A stretch of DNA of 8,595 nt from Paludibacter sp. (GCA_030655595.1 JAUSNQ010000026.1:1-8595), one strand, 5' to 3'. Positions 1-7,204 are shown, numbered from the stretch's first letter. Program-made: numbers and translations. The notes: generated from the letters alone by a model not told the origin.

Positions 1-477
1 TTCAGGAAGAATGATATTGGTACTATCCAATCTTCCACCCATACCCACTTCAATCACAGCAATATCGACATTTTGATCTGCGAAATATGAAAAAGCCATC
101 GCCATGGTCAACTCGAAAAACGACGGTTGGATGTTTTCAAATGTAGTTTTATTGAGTTTGATAAAGTCTACAACATACTGCTCATCAATCATTTTCCCAT
201 TTATACGGATTCTTTCTCCAAAATCAACCAAATGCGGAGAAGTATAGAGTCCGACTCGATAGCCTGCTTCTTGTAAAATAGCTGCAATTAAATGAGATAC
301 AGATCCTTTGCCGTTGGTTCCGGCAACATGAACCGAACGAAATTTTTGATGCGGATTATCGAGGTGCTCCAATATCCGGACGGTATTCTCCAATCCGGGT
401 TTGTATGCCGACGAACCAACCAAGTGAAAAACCGGCAACCGGTCGTACAAATATTGCAGCGTCTCCTGGTAATTCAT
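1..477 (-). CDS. folC: FolC, folylpolyglutamate synthase / dihydrofolate synthase (5' part, cut by window edge)
   Basis: Only the first 159 codons are present; the reading frame is open through position 1, so the C-terminal part lies outside the window. FolC is a cytoplasmic Mur-ligase-like enzyme that uses ATP to add glutamate to folates and, in many bacteria, also to join dihydropteroate to glutamate. Visible signatures are the ATP-binding P-loop GTNGKGS at residues 53-59, the TSPHL motif at 79-83 followed by ERIRING at 88-94, and EVGMGGRLDSTN at 143-154, all characteristic of the family. The ATG at 475-477 gives an N-terminus (MNYQETLQYLYDRLP) like that of family members. It begins 10 bases after the yggS stop, so it is probably read from the same transcript as yggS. 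Whether it has both activities cannot be told from this half. The identity is very sure. Confidence 0.95.
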   Translation of the reverse strand, partial: MNYQETLQYLYDRLPVFHLVGSSAYKPGLENTVRILEHLDNPHQKFRSVHVAGTNGKGSVSHLIAAILQEAGYRVGLYTSPHLVDFGERIRINGKMIDEQYVVDFIKLNKTTFENIQPSFFELTMAMAFSYFADQNVDIAVIEVGMGGRLDSTNIILPE

Positions 478-487
478 TGAAAATATA

Positions 488-1156
488 TTAATAAACCCTT
501 TGTCCGAAAATAGAACTACCGATTCGAACCATGGTACTCCCTGCTTCGATGGCTATTTGAAAATCATCCGACATGCCCATCGAAATTTCTTTAAAATCGA
601 CATAATCTGAAACGTATTTTTTTTGGATGGTATCAAATAACTGCTTTAAACCTGTAAATTCGCATTGTACCTGTTCCTGATTATCAGTAAAAGTAGCCAT
701 ACCCATCAATCCTTTCAGAGAAATATTTTTATACGATTGAACTTCTCCGGACTCAAAAAAATCAATTAATTCCTGTTCTGAAAATCCAAATTTTGTATCT
801 TCAGTGGCTATATGGACTTGCAACAAACAATTTATTTTGCGATTAATTTTTGCAGCCTGTTTGTTGATTTCTGAAAGTAACTTCAAAGAATCCACACCAT
901 GTATCAAATCAACAAAGGGAAGCAAATACTTCACTTTGTTGGTTTGTAAGTGTCCAATAAAATGCCACTGAATATCTTTGGGTAATCGTTGATATTTTCC
1001 TGCAAGTTCCTGTACTTTACTTTCACCAAAAATTCGCTCCCCTACGCGGTACGCTTCCATGATCGTCTCATCAGGATGAAATTTGGTAACGCAAACTAAT
1101 TTGACATGGCTGGGAATATGTTGTTTGACTAATTTCAAATTTTGGGCGATAGACAT
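488..1156 (-). CDS. yggS: YggS/PLPBP-family pyridoxal 5'-phosphate-binding protein
   Basis: This 222-residue protein belongs to the YggS/PROSC family: single-domain TIM-barrel proteins resembling the N-terminal domain of alanine racemase, with bound PLP but no established catalytic reaction, that act in PLP and amino-acid homeostasis. The PLP lysine is in VTKFHP (Lys25). Other family motifs are FGESKVQE (43-50), WHFIGHLQTNK (64-74), LMGMATF in the middle, and SMGMSDDF with RIGSSIFG near the C-terminus, the phosphate-binding loops. The frame is open to an ATG at 1190-1192 (234 residues). I prefer the ATG at 1154-1156 because the resulting start MSIAQNL matches the usual Bacteroidota N-terminus, and because the 12 extra codons overlap a repeated motif that looks non-coding. 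It follows the DUF4494 gene (72-base gap with this start, 36 with the longer one) and is followed by folC after 10 bases. The family call is sure; the start is moderately sure. Confidence 0.93.
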   Translation of the reverse strand: MSIAQNLKLVKQHIPSHVKLVCVTKFHPDETIMEAYRVGERIFGESKVQELAGKYQRLPKDIQWHFIGHLQTNKVKYLLPFVDLIHGVDSLKLLSEINKQAAKINRKINCLLQVHIATEDTKFGFSEQELIDFFESGEVQSYKNISLKGLMGMATFTDNQEQVQCEFTGLKQLFDTIQKKYVSDYVDFKEISMGMSDDFQIAIEAGSTMVRIGSSIFGQRVY

Positions 1157-1177
1157 GTTGTGCAATTTACTATTTAC

Positions 1178-1212
1178 AATTGGTAATGCCATAAATAAAA
1201 ATTGGTATTACC
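1178..1212. repeat. Pair of near-identical 13-base direct repeats before yggS (possible operator)
   Basis: Copy 1 is AATTGGTAATGCC (1178-1190) and copy 2 is AATTGGTATTACC (1200-1212). They agree at 11 of 13 positions and start 22 bases apart, about two helical turns. Each contains the partly palindromic core GGTAWTRCC, and the second core (GGTATTACC) is perfectly symmetric around its central T. They lie between the DUF4494 stop and the preferred yggS start. That a regulator binds here is an inference; chance in AT-rich DNA is possible. Confidence 0.35.
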
Positions 1213-1228
1213 CTATTTTGATATAAAA

Positions 1229-1666
1229 TCAGGCTTCTGCCTTGCCGTATTTGTAAACATCCATAATCATTGTTTCAGTAATCACAGCGACTTCATAATC
1301 AGCCATACTGCCTTTCATACCTGCATGTAATCTTTCCAATGCTTGTCCGATTTCTGACGCTTGCACCATCATGTTGATAGGTACTCTTTTTTCTACACCT
1401 TTTTCTTCGTCAAAAGTGATGAAATTAACCTTGCAACGATACCATTTATCTCCATCTTCATGAAAAAACAGTTCGTTAATTTTGACTCTTTTGATATTGG
1501 CTACTGAGAATTCCCCGCTGATAAAGGGCTTCATTTCTTCAATAATGCGTTCCTCCGCTTCAGTAAAAGAAAGGGCATCCACCAAATACGCCTCATTCAC
1601 TTTTAAAATTTTACCTTCTTCTGCCGTTTTTTCAAACTTGACCTTGCATTCAAACCAGTTGTGCAT
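1229..1666 (-). CDS. DUF4494 family protein, function unknown
   Basis: This 145-residue soluble protein has no signal peptide or membrane segment. I recognise it as DUF4494, a small family found mainly in Bacteroidota, from the N-terminus MHNWFECKVKFEKT, the central VDALSFTEAEERIIEEM (residues 29-45), then FISGEFSV, and the C-terminal block GMKGSMADYEV followed by an ending in MDVYKYGK. The length fits the family. The pattern of two short beta-rich segments (WFECKV near the start, WYRCKVNF in the middle) around a helix suggests a small alpha/beta fold, but no catalytic motif is visible. No function is established that I know of. It is the first gene of a probable minus-strand unit with yggS and folC, so a link with PLP or folate metabolism is possible but unproven. 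No good TAnnTTTG promoter was found on the minus strand just upstream. The family assignment is sure. Confidence 0.9.
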   Translation of the reverse strand: MHNWFECKVKFEKTAEEGKILKVNEAYLVDALSFTEAEERIIEEMKPFISGEFSVANIKRVKINELFFHEDGDKWYRCKVNFITFDEEKGVEKRVPINMMVQASEIGQALERLHAGMKGSMADYEVAVITETMIMDVYKYGKAEA

Positions 1667-1826
1667 TTTTTTATTTTTATGTGTTGATAATTTAAAATGA
1701 TATTTTTAAGTTTCTTTTAGTCAGTGCTATACATCTTTATCCGTTTGAAATGTTATGCGGCTGTAAAAATAGCATTTAATCGTGTAAATCCGGCTTTGAA
1801 TTTAAAAAAAGTATCGACAACTTGCT

Positions 1827-1856
1827 TTAGTATGATTTTTAAAAAGCTTACCTTTG
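1827..1856 (+). promoter_or_regulatory. Bacteroidota-type promoter for the methyltransferase gene
   Basis: TACCTTTG at 1849-1856 matches the Bacteroidota -7 consensus TAnnTTTG exactly. Eighteen bases upstream is TTAG (1827-1830), one mismatch from the -33 element TTTG. Transcription would start near 1861-1864, leaving a leader of only about 10-13 bases before the ATG at 1874. It supports that ATG over the upstream in-frame one at 1724, since the longer reading would put the promoter inside the gene. The rest of the 1667-1873 intergenic region shows nothing I can name. Confidence 0.7.
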
Positions 1857-1873
1857 TAAATCAGAATTTTAGC

Positions 1874-3088
1874 ATGAACAGACAGACAAGAGATTTTATA
1901 CAGGTACATTTAAACGACGATGTTATCCAACTCGGATTGCAGGCTAAGCGATATCCGGGTGTGGATATACCGCTAGCAATCAGACAAATATCCGGCAGAC
2001 AAAAATGCAGAAACAAAGTACCGTTATTTTATGAGCATCCGGAATTATTGTTTCCTGCAAAATTATCAGTAGAACAAGCTTCCTCAGAAATTACTGCGAA
2101 ATACAAAGCCGGATTGTTTGCTGGTAATACATTCGCAGATTTATCAGGTGGTTTTGGTGTTGATTTTTATTTTATGTCGCAACATTTTTCTCATGGTATC
2201 TATGTTGAAAGAGATGAGACCTTGTGTTCAATCGCTGCTCATAATTTCAAACAGTTGAAGATCGAAAATTTTGAAATTCAGCATCAAACGGCCGAAAGAT
2301 TTCTTGCTTCCATGCCCAAAGTTGATTTAATTTATATCGATCCACACAGGAGAAGCAGCTCGGGAAAGAAAACGGTTTTGATAACCGACTGCGAGCCGGA
2401 TGTCTCATTGTTGGTTTCAGAACTTTTGAAAAAATCCCCCGAGGTATTGATTAAACTTTCACCGATGCTTGATATTCATCAAGCCATTAGCGTGTTACCG
2501 CAAACAGCTGAAGTGCATGTTATTGCTGTGGAAAATGAATGTAAGGAAGTCCTTTTGATTTTGGATTCAATTCAGCTTGTTAAAGATATTTCTGTAGAGG
2601 ACACACAAAATATTGTTGTTAAAACGTCTAATTTTCAGAAAAATAATTGTATTCAAAGATTTGATTTTCAGTTGGATGATGAATTAAAATCAGTATCTGA
2701 ATATGCAACATCACCACTTCAGTTTTTGTATGAGCCGAATGCTGCAATCATGAAATCGGGCGCATTCAAATCAGTTGCAACCAGATTTGGATTGAAAAAA
2801 ATGCATCCAAACACCCATTTATATACGGATGAAATACTCAAAGTTGACTTTCCAGGGAGGATTTTTGAAATTGAAGCAGTTATTGGCAATAGCAAAACAG
2901 ATTTACGATTATTGAAACAAACCTATCCGAAGGCGAATATTACAACTCGAAATTATCCCATGACCGTGGATGCATTTAGAAAGAAATCCGGCATCAAGGA
3001 TGGTGGAGATCATTATCTTTTCGCCATGAAAACGTATTCGGGTAATCTCTCTATAGTAGCCTGTAAGAAAATAGATTTGTCAAAGTAA
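1874..3088 (+). CDS. Class I SAM-dependent methyltransferase with THUMP-like C-terminal domain (PG_1098 family)
   Basis: The 404-residue protein has a Rossmann-fold methyltransferase core. Motif I, which binds S-adenosylmethionine, is ADLSGGFGVD (88-97); the acidic end of strand 2 is YVERD (110-114); motif IV is YIDPHRRS (154-161), the place of the DPPY/DPAR loop of other enzymes. It is followed by YEPNAAIMKSGAF (286-298), typical of the ferredoxin-like middle domain of this family, and by a THUMP-like domain at the C-terminus with RNYPMT, KKSGIKDGGD and YLFA (359-384). THUMP-type domains usually bind RNA, so an RNA-base methyltransferase is the natural inference, but the substrate is unknown to me. 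The frame is open 50 codons further upstream (ATG at 1724). I reject that extension because it is AT-rich, contains the promoter, and the protein family starts at MNRQTRDFIQ. It is transcribed alone and converges on tex. The family is sure; the substrate is not. Confidence 0.9.
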   Translation: MNRQTRDFIQVHLNDDVIQLGLQAKRYPGVDIPLAIRQISGRQKCRNKVPLFYEHPELLFPAKLSVEQASSEITAKYKAGLFAGNTFADLSGGFGVDFYFMSQHFSHGIYVERDETLCSIAAHNFKQLKIENFEIQHQTAERFLASMPKVDLIYIDPHRRSSSGKKTVLITDCEPDVSLLVSELLKKSPEVLIKLSPMLDIHQAISVLPQTAEVHVIAVENECKEVLLILDSIQLVKDISVEDTQNIVVKTSNFQKNNCIQRFDFQLDDELKSVSEYATSPLQFLYEPNAAIMKSGAFKSVATRFGLKKMHPNTHLYTDEILKVDFPGRIFEIEAVIGNSKTDLRLLKQTYPKANITTRNYPMTVDAFRKKSGIKDGGDHYLFAMKTYSGNLSIVACKKIDLSK

Positions 3089-3110
3089 ACTAATTTTGTC
3101 AGATTAGTTT
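3087..3110. terminator. Small inverted repeat between the two convergent stops, possible two-way terminator
   Basis: AAACTAAT (3087-3094) and ATTAGTTT (3103-3110) are perfect inverted complements with an 8-base loop. The repeat overlaps the last two bases of the methyltransferase TAA and contains the tex TGA in its loop. The symmetry would serve both transcripts, but the 8-bp stem is mostly A:T pairs and only short T tracts follow, so it is a weak candidate. Confidence 0.4.
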
Positions 3111-5234
3111 TAACTGAACCCGCTTGCGCAACAAATCAACTTCCAACACCCTTACTTTCACATGTTGATGCAAAGTAACCACTTCGGCTGGGTTTGAGAT
3201 ATACCTATCTGCCATCTGAGAGATGTGTATAAGCCCGTTTTCTTTGATGCCAATATCCACAAATGCTCCGAAATTGGTAATGTTGGTGACGATGCCGGGT
3301 AATTCCACGCCCGTTTGTAAATCTTCGATTTTTTTGATATTCGGATCAAATTCAAAGACTTTGACACTACTCCGCGGGTCGCGACCGGGTTTTTCCAACT
3401 CAAGCAAAATATCGGTTAAAGTTGGCAAACCGATTTTGTCTGTGATGTAATTGTTTACTACGATATCATTGATAGCATCCTTATTTTGAATTAGTTTGCT
3501 GATTTCAGTTTTCAAATCCTTCGCCATCTTTTCAACAATCGGATAACTTTCCGGGTGGACAGCCGAATTATCCAAAGGATTTTCACCATCCGGTATTCTG
3601 AGGAAACCGGCACATTGTTCAAATGTTTTATTTCCCATTTTAGGGACTTTCAGTAAGTGCTTGCGATTTTTAAATGACCCATTTTCAGTACGATAATCTA
3701 CTATATTTTGTGCCAATTGGGGACCGAGACCGGAAATGTAGGTCAGCAAATGTTTAGATGCTGTATTCAGGTTCACGCCCACTTTATTGACAGCATTTTC
3801 AACCGTCTGATCCAATGCCTTTTTCAAAAGTGACTGATCCACATCATGTTGATATTGTCCCACTCCAATTGATTTGGGATCAATTTTCACCAACTCAGCC
3901 AATGGATCCATCAACCTGCGGGCAATCGAGACAGCACCTCGAACAGTCACATCATATTCAGGAAATTCTTCGCGGGCAATTTTTGAAGCTGAATAAATAG
4001 AGGCTCCGTTTTCACTTACAACAAATACCTGTACCTGCCTGTCGTACCGAATATTCTGAATAAAGTGCTCTGTTTCCCTGCCCGCCGTACCATTTCCGAT
4101 GGCAATTGCTTGAATATTATAAGCTTCCACCATTTTTTGAATGCTGCGTGAAGCTTTGGTGTAATCGCTTTGTGGTGGATGCGGGTAAATTGTCTCGTTG
4201 TGTAATAAATTTCCCTGAGCATCCAAACAGACCACCTTGCAGCCGGAACGAAAGCCAGGGTCTAATCCAAGTACCCTTTTCTCACCCAAAGGCGGAGATA
4301 ACAAAAGTTGTCGCAGGTTGTCTGCAAAAACACGAATTGCTTCAGTATCTGCTTTGAGTTTGCTTTCACCTGCAAACTCGTTTTCAATAGCTGGTTTCAA
4401 TAAACGTTTATATGCATCCTGAATTGCTTCATACACAAAATCACCCGCTTCGTTATCAGATTTTACAAATATTTTCTCCAGTTTTTCTAAGCATTTCTCT
4501 TCATCGGGACTGATATTGATTCTAAGAAAGCCTTCAGTCTCACCTCTTCTCATAGCTAACAGTCTATGAGATGAGCATTTGCTAAGTTTTTCAGTCATAT
4601 CAAAATAATCCTGATATTTCTGAGCTTCCAGTTCTTTTCCCTTAATTATTTTTGATGTAATAATCGCTTCATAACTGAAAATCCTTCTAATCGCATTTCG
4701 GGCATTTTCACTTTCATTGATCCATTCCGCAATAATATCTGATGCTCCCGAGAGAGCTTCTGTCGCATTGGAAATCTTATGCTTGATATATGGTGTAGCC
4801 AACTGAAGTAAATTTCCAAAATCCTGCTTCATAATCATTTTGGCCAGTGGTTCCAGTCCGTTCTCACGTGCTATTTCAGCTCGTGTACGACGTTTTGGCT
4901 TGTATGGCAAATATATATCTTCTAATTCAGTTGCATTCCAGCAAGCAACAATGCGGTTTTTTAGTTCTGGAGTGAGTTTATCCAGTTCTTCTATTGTTTT
5001 AAGAACAGTCTCCTTTCGTTTCTCAATTTCAAGGAGTTTATCATACTGATCTTTGATTGATCCAATCTGTACTTCGTCTAATTCACCTGTTAATTCTTTT
5101 CTATATCTGCTGATAAATGGAATGGTACCGCCATCGTGCAATAAATGAATGGTATTGGTTATTTGATTGGTGCTTAAATGCAGTGAATCTGAAATAATTG
5201 AAATAAATATAGCAGGGATTGTTTCTTTTGACAT
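3099..5234 (-). CDS. tex: Tex family RNA-binding / transcription accessory protein with S1 domain
   Basis: Tex is a conserved cytoplasmic nucleic-acid-binding protein (YhgF in E. coli, related to eukaryotic Spt6) with a role in transcription and RNA metabolism. The 711 residues show the whole architecture. The helical Tex N-terminal region (about 1-200) includes TIPFISRYRKE (37-47) and the conserved YLPYKPKRRTRA (108-119). The YqgF/RNase H-like domain begins with LGLDPGFRSG (322-331) and continues with NGTAGRETE (381-389) and GVGQYQHDV (457-465). The helix-hairpin-helix region is at about 490-545 (TYISGLGPQLAQNIVDYR, then KVPKMGNKTFEQ). A C-terminal S1 domain runs from about 638 (GVELPGIVTNITNFGAFVDIG) to the end. 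The protein stops right after S1, without the basic tail of the longer proteobacterial versions (about 770-785 residues). It has its own promoter, so it is probably transcribed separately from amn-holA. The call is very sure. Confidence 0.96.
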   Translation of the reverse strand: MSKETIPAIFISIISDSLHLSTNQITNTIHLLHDGGTIPFISRYRKELTGELDEVQIGSIKDQYDKLLEIEKRKETVLKTIEELDKLTPELKNRIVACWNATELEDIYLPYKPKRRTRAEIARENGLEPLAKMIMKQDFGNLLQLATPYIKHKISNATEALSGASDIIAEWINESENARNAIRRIFSYEAIITSKIIKGKELEAQKYQDYFDMTEKLSKCSSHRLLAMRRGETEGFLRINISPDEEKCLEKLEKIFVKSDNEAGDFVYEAIQDAYKRLLKPAIENEFAGESKLKADTEAIRVFADNLRQLLLSPPLGEKRVLGLDPGFRSGCKVVCLDAQGNLLHNETIYPHPPQSDYTKASRSIQKMVEAYNIQAIAIGNGTAGRETEHFIQNIRYDRQVQVFVVSENGASIYSASKIAREEFPEYDVTVRGAVSIARRLMDPLAELVKIDPKSIGVGQYQHDVDQSLLKKALDQTVENAVNKVGVNLNTASKHLLTYISGLGPQLAQNIVDYRTENGSFKNRKHLLKVPKMGNKTFEQCAGFLRIPDGENPLDNSAVHPESYPIVEKMAKDLKTEISKLIQNKDAINDIVVNNYITDKIGLPTLTDILLELEKPGRDPRSSVKVFEFDPNIKKIEDLQTGVELPGIVTNITNFGAFVDIGIKENGLIHISQMADRYISNPAEVVTLHQHVKVRVLEVDLLRKRVQLKLI

Positions 5235-5276
5235 GATATAAATTTGAAATGTTGTTTAAAAGAAGAAAATGTCTTT

Positions 5277-5306
5277 CAAAGCTAATAAACTGGATTTTTT
5301 TGCAAA
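5277..5306 (-). promoter_or_regulatory. Strong Bacteroidota-type promoter for tex
   Basis: On the minus strand, TTTG (5306 to 5303) is followed after exactly 18 bases by TAGCTTTG (5284 to 5277), matching the Bacteroidota -33 (TTTG) and -7 (TAnnTTTG) elements in sequence and spacing. Transcription would begin near 5270, giving a leader of about 35 AT-rich bases before the tex ATG at 5234. It lies in the 96-base gap after the holA stop, which argues that tex is an independent unit. Confidence 0.8.
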
Positions 5307-5310
5307 AAAA
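5295..5310. repeat. Perfect 16-base palindrome T7-GC-A7 overlapping the tex -33 element
   Basis: Seven T, then GC, then seven A form a perfect palindrome in the holA-tex gap. It contains the TTTG -33 element of the tex promoter. Such A/T tracts can bend DNA or help polymerase bind. It also puts a run of seven U in the holA transcript about 20 bases after its stop, but with no GC-rich stem before it, so it is a poor terminator. Confidence 0.5.
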
Positions 5311-5330
5311 GGAGTTCAACTGTTTATAAA

Positions 5331-6329
5331 TCAATGTAATATTTTAAAAATCAGTTCCTTTAGCAAATCTCCCTCTCCGGCACTTACATTATCTATTCCT
5401 TTCGAGCGGGCATCAGTTTCACGAATATAAGTAATGATATTCATGGTTTTCCATGCATTATACGACTTTGCAGCTTGCAGGTAGTTTCGGGCAATAAAAG
5501 GATGAATTTTAAATTCAGCAGCAGCAGCTTCAGCAGTTTTAGACGGCAGATAGTGAAAAATCATCAGGTTGCTGAAAAAACTAAATAATTGTGCCAGCAC
5601 CATTTGAATTGGATTTGCCTTTTTATTATTTGCAAAATATCGGATTATCCGATTGGCTTTGATAATATTTTTTTGAATCAGGGCATCTTGTAACTCAAAG
5701 ACATTGAAGTCTTTGCTAATGCCAATATTTTTTTCAATATGTTCGGGAGTAATTCTGTTTGATCCCGCAGGCAAGGTGATACATAGTTTATTTAACTCAT
5801 TTGCAACTTTACTCAGGTCAGTACCAAGAAAATCTGTCAACATCGCCATGGATTTTTCATCTACCACTAAATTTTTAGATTTAGCGTAATTTGTTATCCA
5901 GGCACTCATCTCGTAATCCCTAAGTTTTTTCGATTCATAGATTACACCTGCTTTTTTCAGCTCAGTCACCCATTTCCGGCGACCATCAACTGTTCCATAT
6001 TTATAACATAAAACAAGTATTGTCGATTTTGAGACATTGCTTAAATAGAATTGAATTTTTTCTAACTCTTTGATATGCTGTGCCTCTTTGACAATTAAGA
6101 CCTGATAAGTCGACATCATCGGATATCTTTTAGCAGCGTTTATGACCGTTGTGATATCAACATCTTTTCCATACATGACAGTCAGATCAAACTCTCGCTG
6201 ATTTTCATCCAGTACCTGATATTGCATATAATCAGATATCATATCAATGTAATAGGGCTCTTCACCCATCAAAAGGTAAATGGGCGCAAAATTTTTATTT
6301 TGTAAATTTAGGAGGATTTGTTCGTGCAT
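5331..6329 (-). CDS. holA: DNA polymerase III subunit delta (clamp loader)
   Basis: The delta subunit is the wrench of the clamp loader: it opens the beta sliding clamp so that it can be placed on primed DNA at the replication fork. The 332-residue length is close to E. coli HolA (343). Visible family features are the N-terminal APIYLLMGEEPYYID (15-29), corresponding to the degenerate nucleotide-binding region that in delta lacks a functional P-loop, TILVLCYKYGTVDGRRKW (103-120), the GTDLSKVANELNKL helix of the lid domain (169-182), KDFNVFELQDAL (206-217) at the start of the collar domain, and the C-terminal RETDARSKGI (303-312). It starts 21 bases after the amn stop with no promoter visible between, so the two genes probably share the amn transcript. 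The call is sure. Confidence 0.94.
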   Translation of the reverse strand: MHEQILLNLQNKNFAPIYLLMGEEPYYIDMISDYMQYQVLDENQREFDLTVMYGKDVDITTVINAAKRYPMMSTYQVLIVKEAQHIKELEKIQFYLSNVSKSTILVLCYKYGTVDGRRKWVTELKKAGVIYESKKLRDYEMSAWITNYAKSKNLVVDEKSMAMLTDFLGTDLSKVANELNKLCITLPAGSNRITPEHIEKNIGISKDFNVFELQDALIQKNIIKANRIIRYFANNKKANPIQMVLAQLFSFFSNLMIFHYLPSKTAEAAAAEFKIHPFIARNYLQAAKSYNAWKTMNIITYIRETDARSKGIDNVSAGEGDLLKELIFKILH

Positions 6330-6350
6330 GGAATCAAATGAGGATAATAA

Positions 6351-7124
6351 CTACTCGAATCTTAAATGTTTGATAGTTTTACTTTTATTGATAAGCGAAC
6401 TCAAGGCTTTAACACCAATCTTAATATGCTCATCCACATAACTTTGAGTTACCTTGGTATCGCTCTCAGAGGTTTTGATTCCTTTCTCCTGCAGGGGCAT
6501 ATCCGAAACAAGCAACAATGCTCCGGTGGGTATGCTGTTATGAAAACCAACACTAAACAAAGTGGCCGTTTCCATGTCAATCGCCATTGCCCGGGTAGTA
6601 CGCAAATATTGTTTAAACTTCTCATCCCACTCCCAGACCCTGCGGTTGGTTGTATAAACAGTCCCAGTCCAGTAATCTTTATCAAAATCTCTGATATTGG
6701 AAGATACGGCTCGTTGAAGATTAAAAGCAGGCAAAGCAGGTATTTCAGGAGGAAAATAATCATTTGAAGTCCCCTCGCCACGTATCGCTGCACTTGGCAA
6801 TATGTAATCCCCATTCCGGTTTTTATCCCGTAAACCGCCGCATTTGCCCAGAAATAGAACGGCTTTAGGCTCAATAGCTGACAGCACATCCATAATCAGG
6901 GCAGCATTCGGACTTCCCATGCCGAAATTGATGATGGTAATACCATTGGCAGAAGCATTAATCATATTGGCATCTCTACCTAATACAGGCACATTATACC
7001 ATTCAGCAAATTTTTCAACGTAATTATTGAAATTTGTGAGCAATATATATTTTGTGAATTCCTGTAAGTTTCTTTTGGTATATCGGGGTAACCAGTTTTC
7101 AACAATTTCCTGTTTTGTTTTCAT
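6351..7124 (-). CDS. amn: AMP nucleosidase, short form
   Basis: AMP nucleosidase splits AMP into adenine and ribose 5-phosphate in the cytoplasm and so regulates adenylate pools and feeds purine salvage. The 257 residues cover a nucleoside-phosphorylase-like catalytic domain: INFGMGSPNAAL (65-76) and FLGKCGGLRD (91-100) form the substrate and phosphate site, AIDMETATLF (181-190) carries the Met-Glu pair that contacts the ribose, and LLVSDMP (204-210) contains the Asp expected near the base. The N-terminal WLPRYTKRNLQEFTKYILLTNF is characteristic of the Bacteroidota-type enzyme. Compared with the 484-residue E. coli Amn, the separate N-terminal regulatory domain is missing, as is usual for this subgroup. 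It has a promoter in the divergent gap with the HsdR-N-like gene and is followed by holA. A related nucleoside phosphorylase activity cannot be wholly excluded by eye, but the match is strong. Confidence 0.92.
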   Translation of the reverse strand: MKTKQEIVENWLPRYTKRNLQEFTKYILLTNFNNYVEKFAEWYNVPVLGRDANMINASANGITIINFGMGSPNAALIMDVLSAIEPKAVLFLGKCGGLRDKNRNGDYILPSAAIRGEGTSNDYFPPEIPALPAFNLQRAVSSNIRDFDKDYWTGTVYTTNRRVWEWDEKFKQYLRTTRAMAIDMETATLFSVGFHNSIPTGALLLVSDMPLQEKGIKTSESDTKVTQSYVDEHIKIGVKALSSLINKSKTIKHLRFE

Positions 7125-7175
7125 ATTTACTCAGATTGTTAATTGGTTTTAGTATTTTCGCATCTTTAATAGATA

Positions 7176-7204
7176 CAAAAGTAGTAAAAAATGTGGCAAT
7201 TAAA
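7176..7204 (-). promoter_or_regulatory. Bacteroidota-type promoter for amn-holA
   Basis: On the minus strand TACTTTTG (7183 to 7176) matches the -7 consensus TAnnTTTG exactly. TTTA (7204 to 7201), one mismatch from TTTG, precedes it by 17 bases and lies inside the first codons of the divergent HsdR-N-like gene. Transcription would start near 7170 and leave a leader of about 45 bases. For the plus-strand gene I see only a poor -7 match (TATTTTCG, 7153-7160) without a -33 partner. Confidence 0.65.

Noticed and set aside
292..480. Plus-strand open frame of 62 codons at the left end
   Set aside because: It is antisense to the clearly recognisable P-loop region of folC.
1724..1873. 50-codon N-terminal extension of the methyltransferase reading frame
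   Set aside because: It contains an exact TAnnTTTG promoter element, its composition is like non-coding DNA, and the protein family begins at the ATG at 1874.
5101..5334. Minus-strand open frame of 77 codons across the start of tex
   Set aside because: It overlaps tex in another frame and runs through the tex promoter; the translation resembles translated AT-rich spacer.
6366..6889. Long overlapping open frames on both strands (133 and 146 codons) inside amn
   Set aside because: They are alternative frames of a well-supported enzyme gene, with no recognisable protein features and no start signals.
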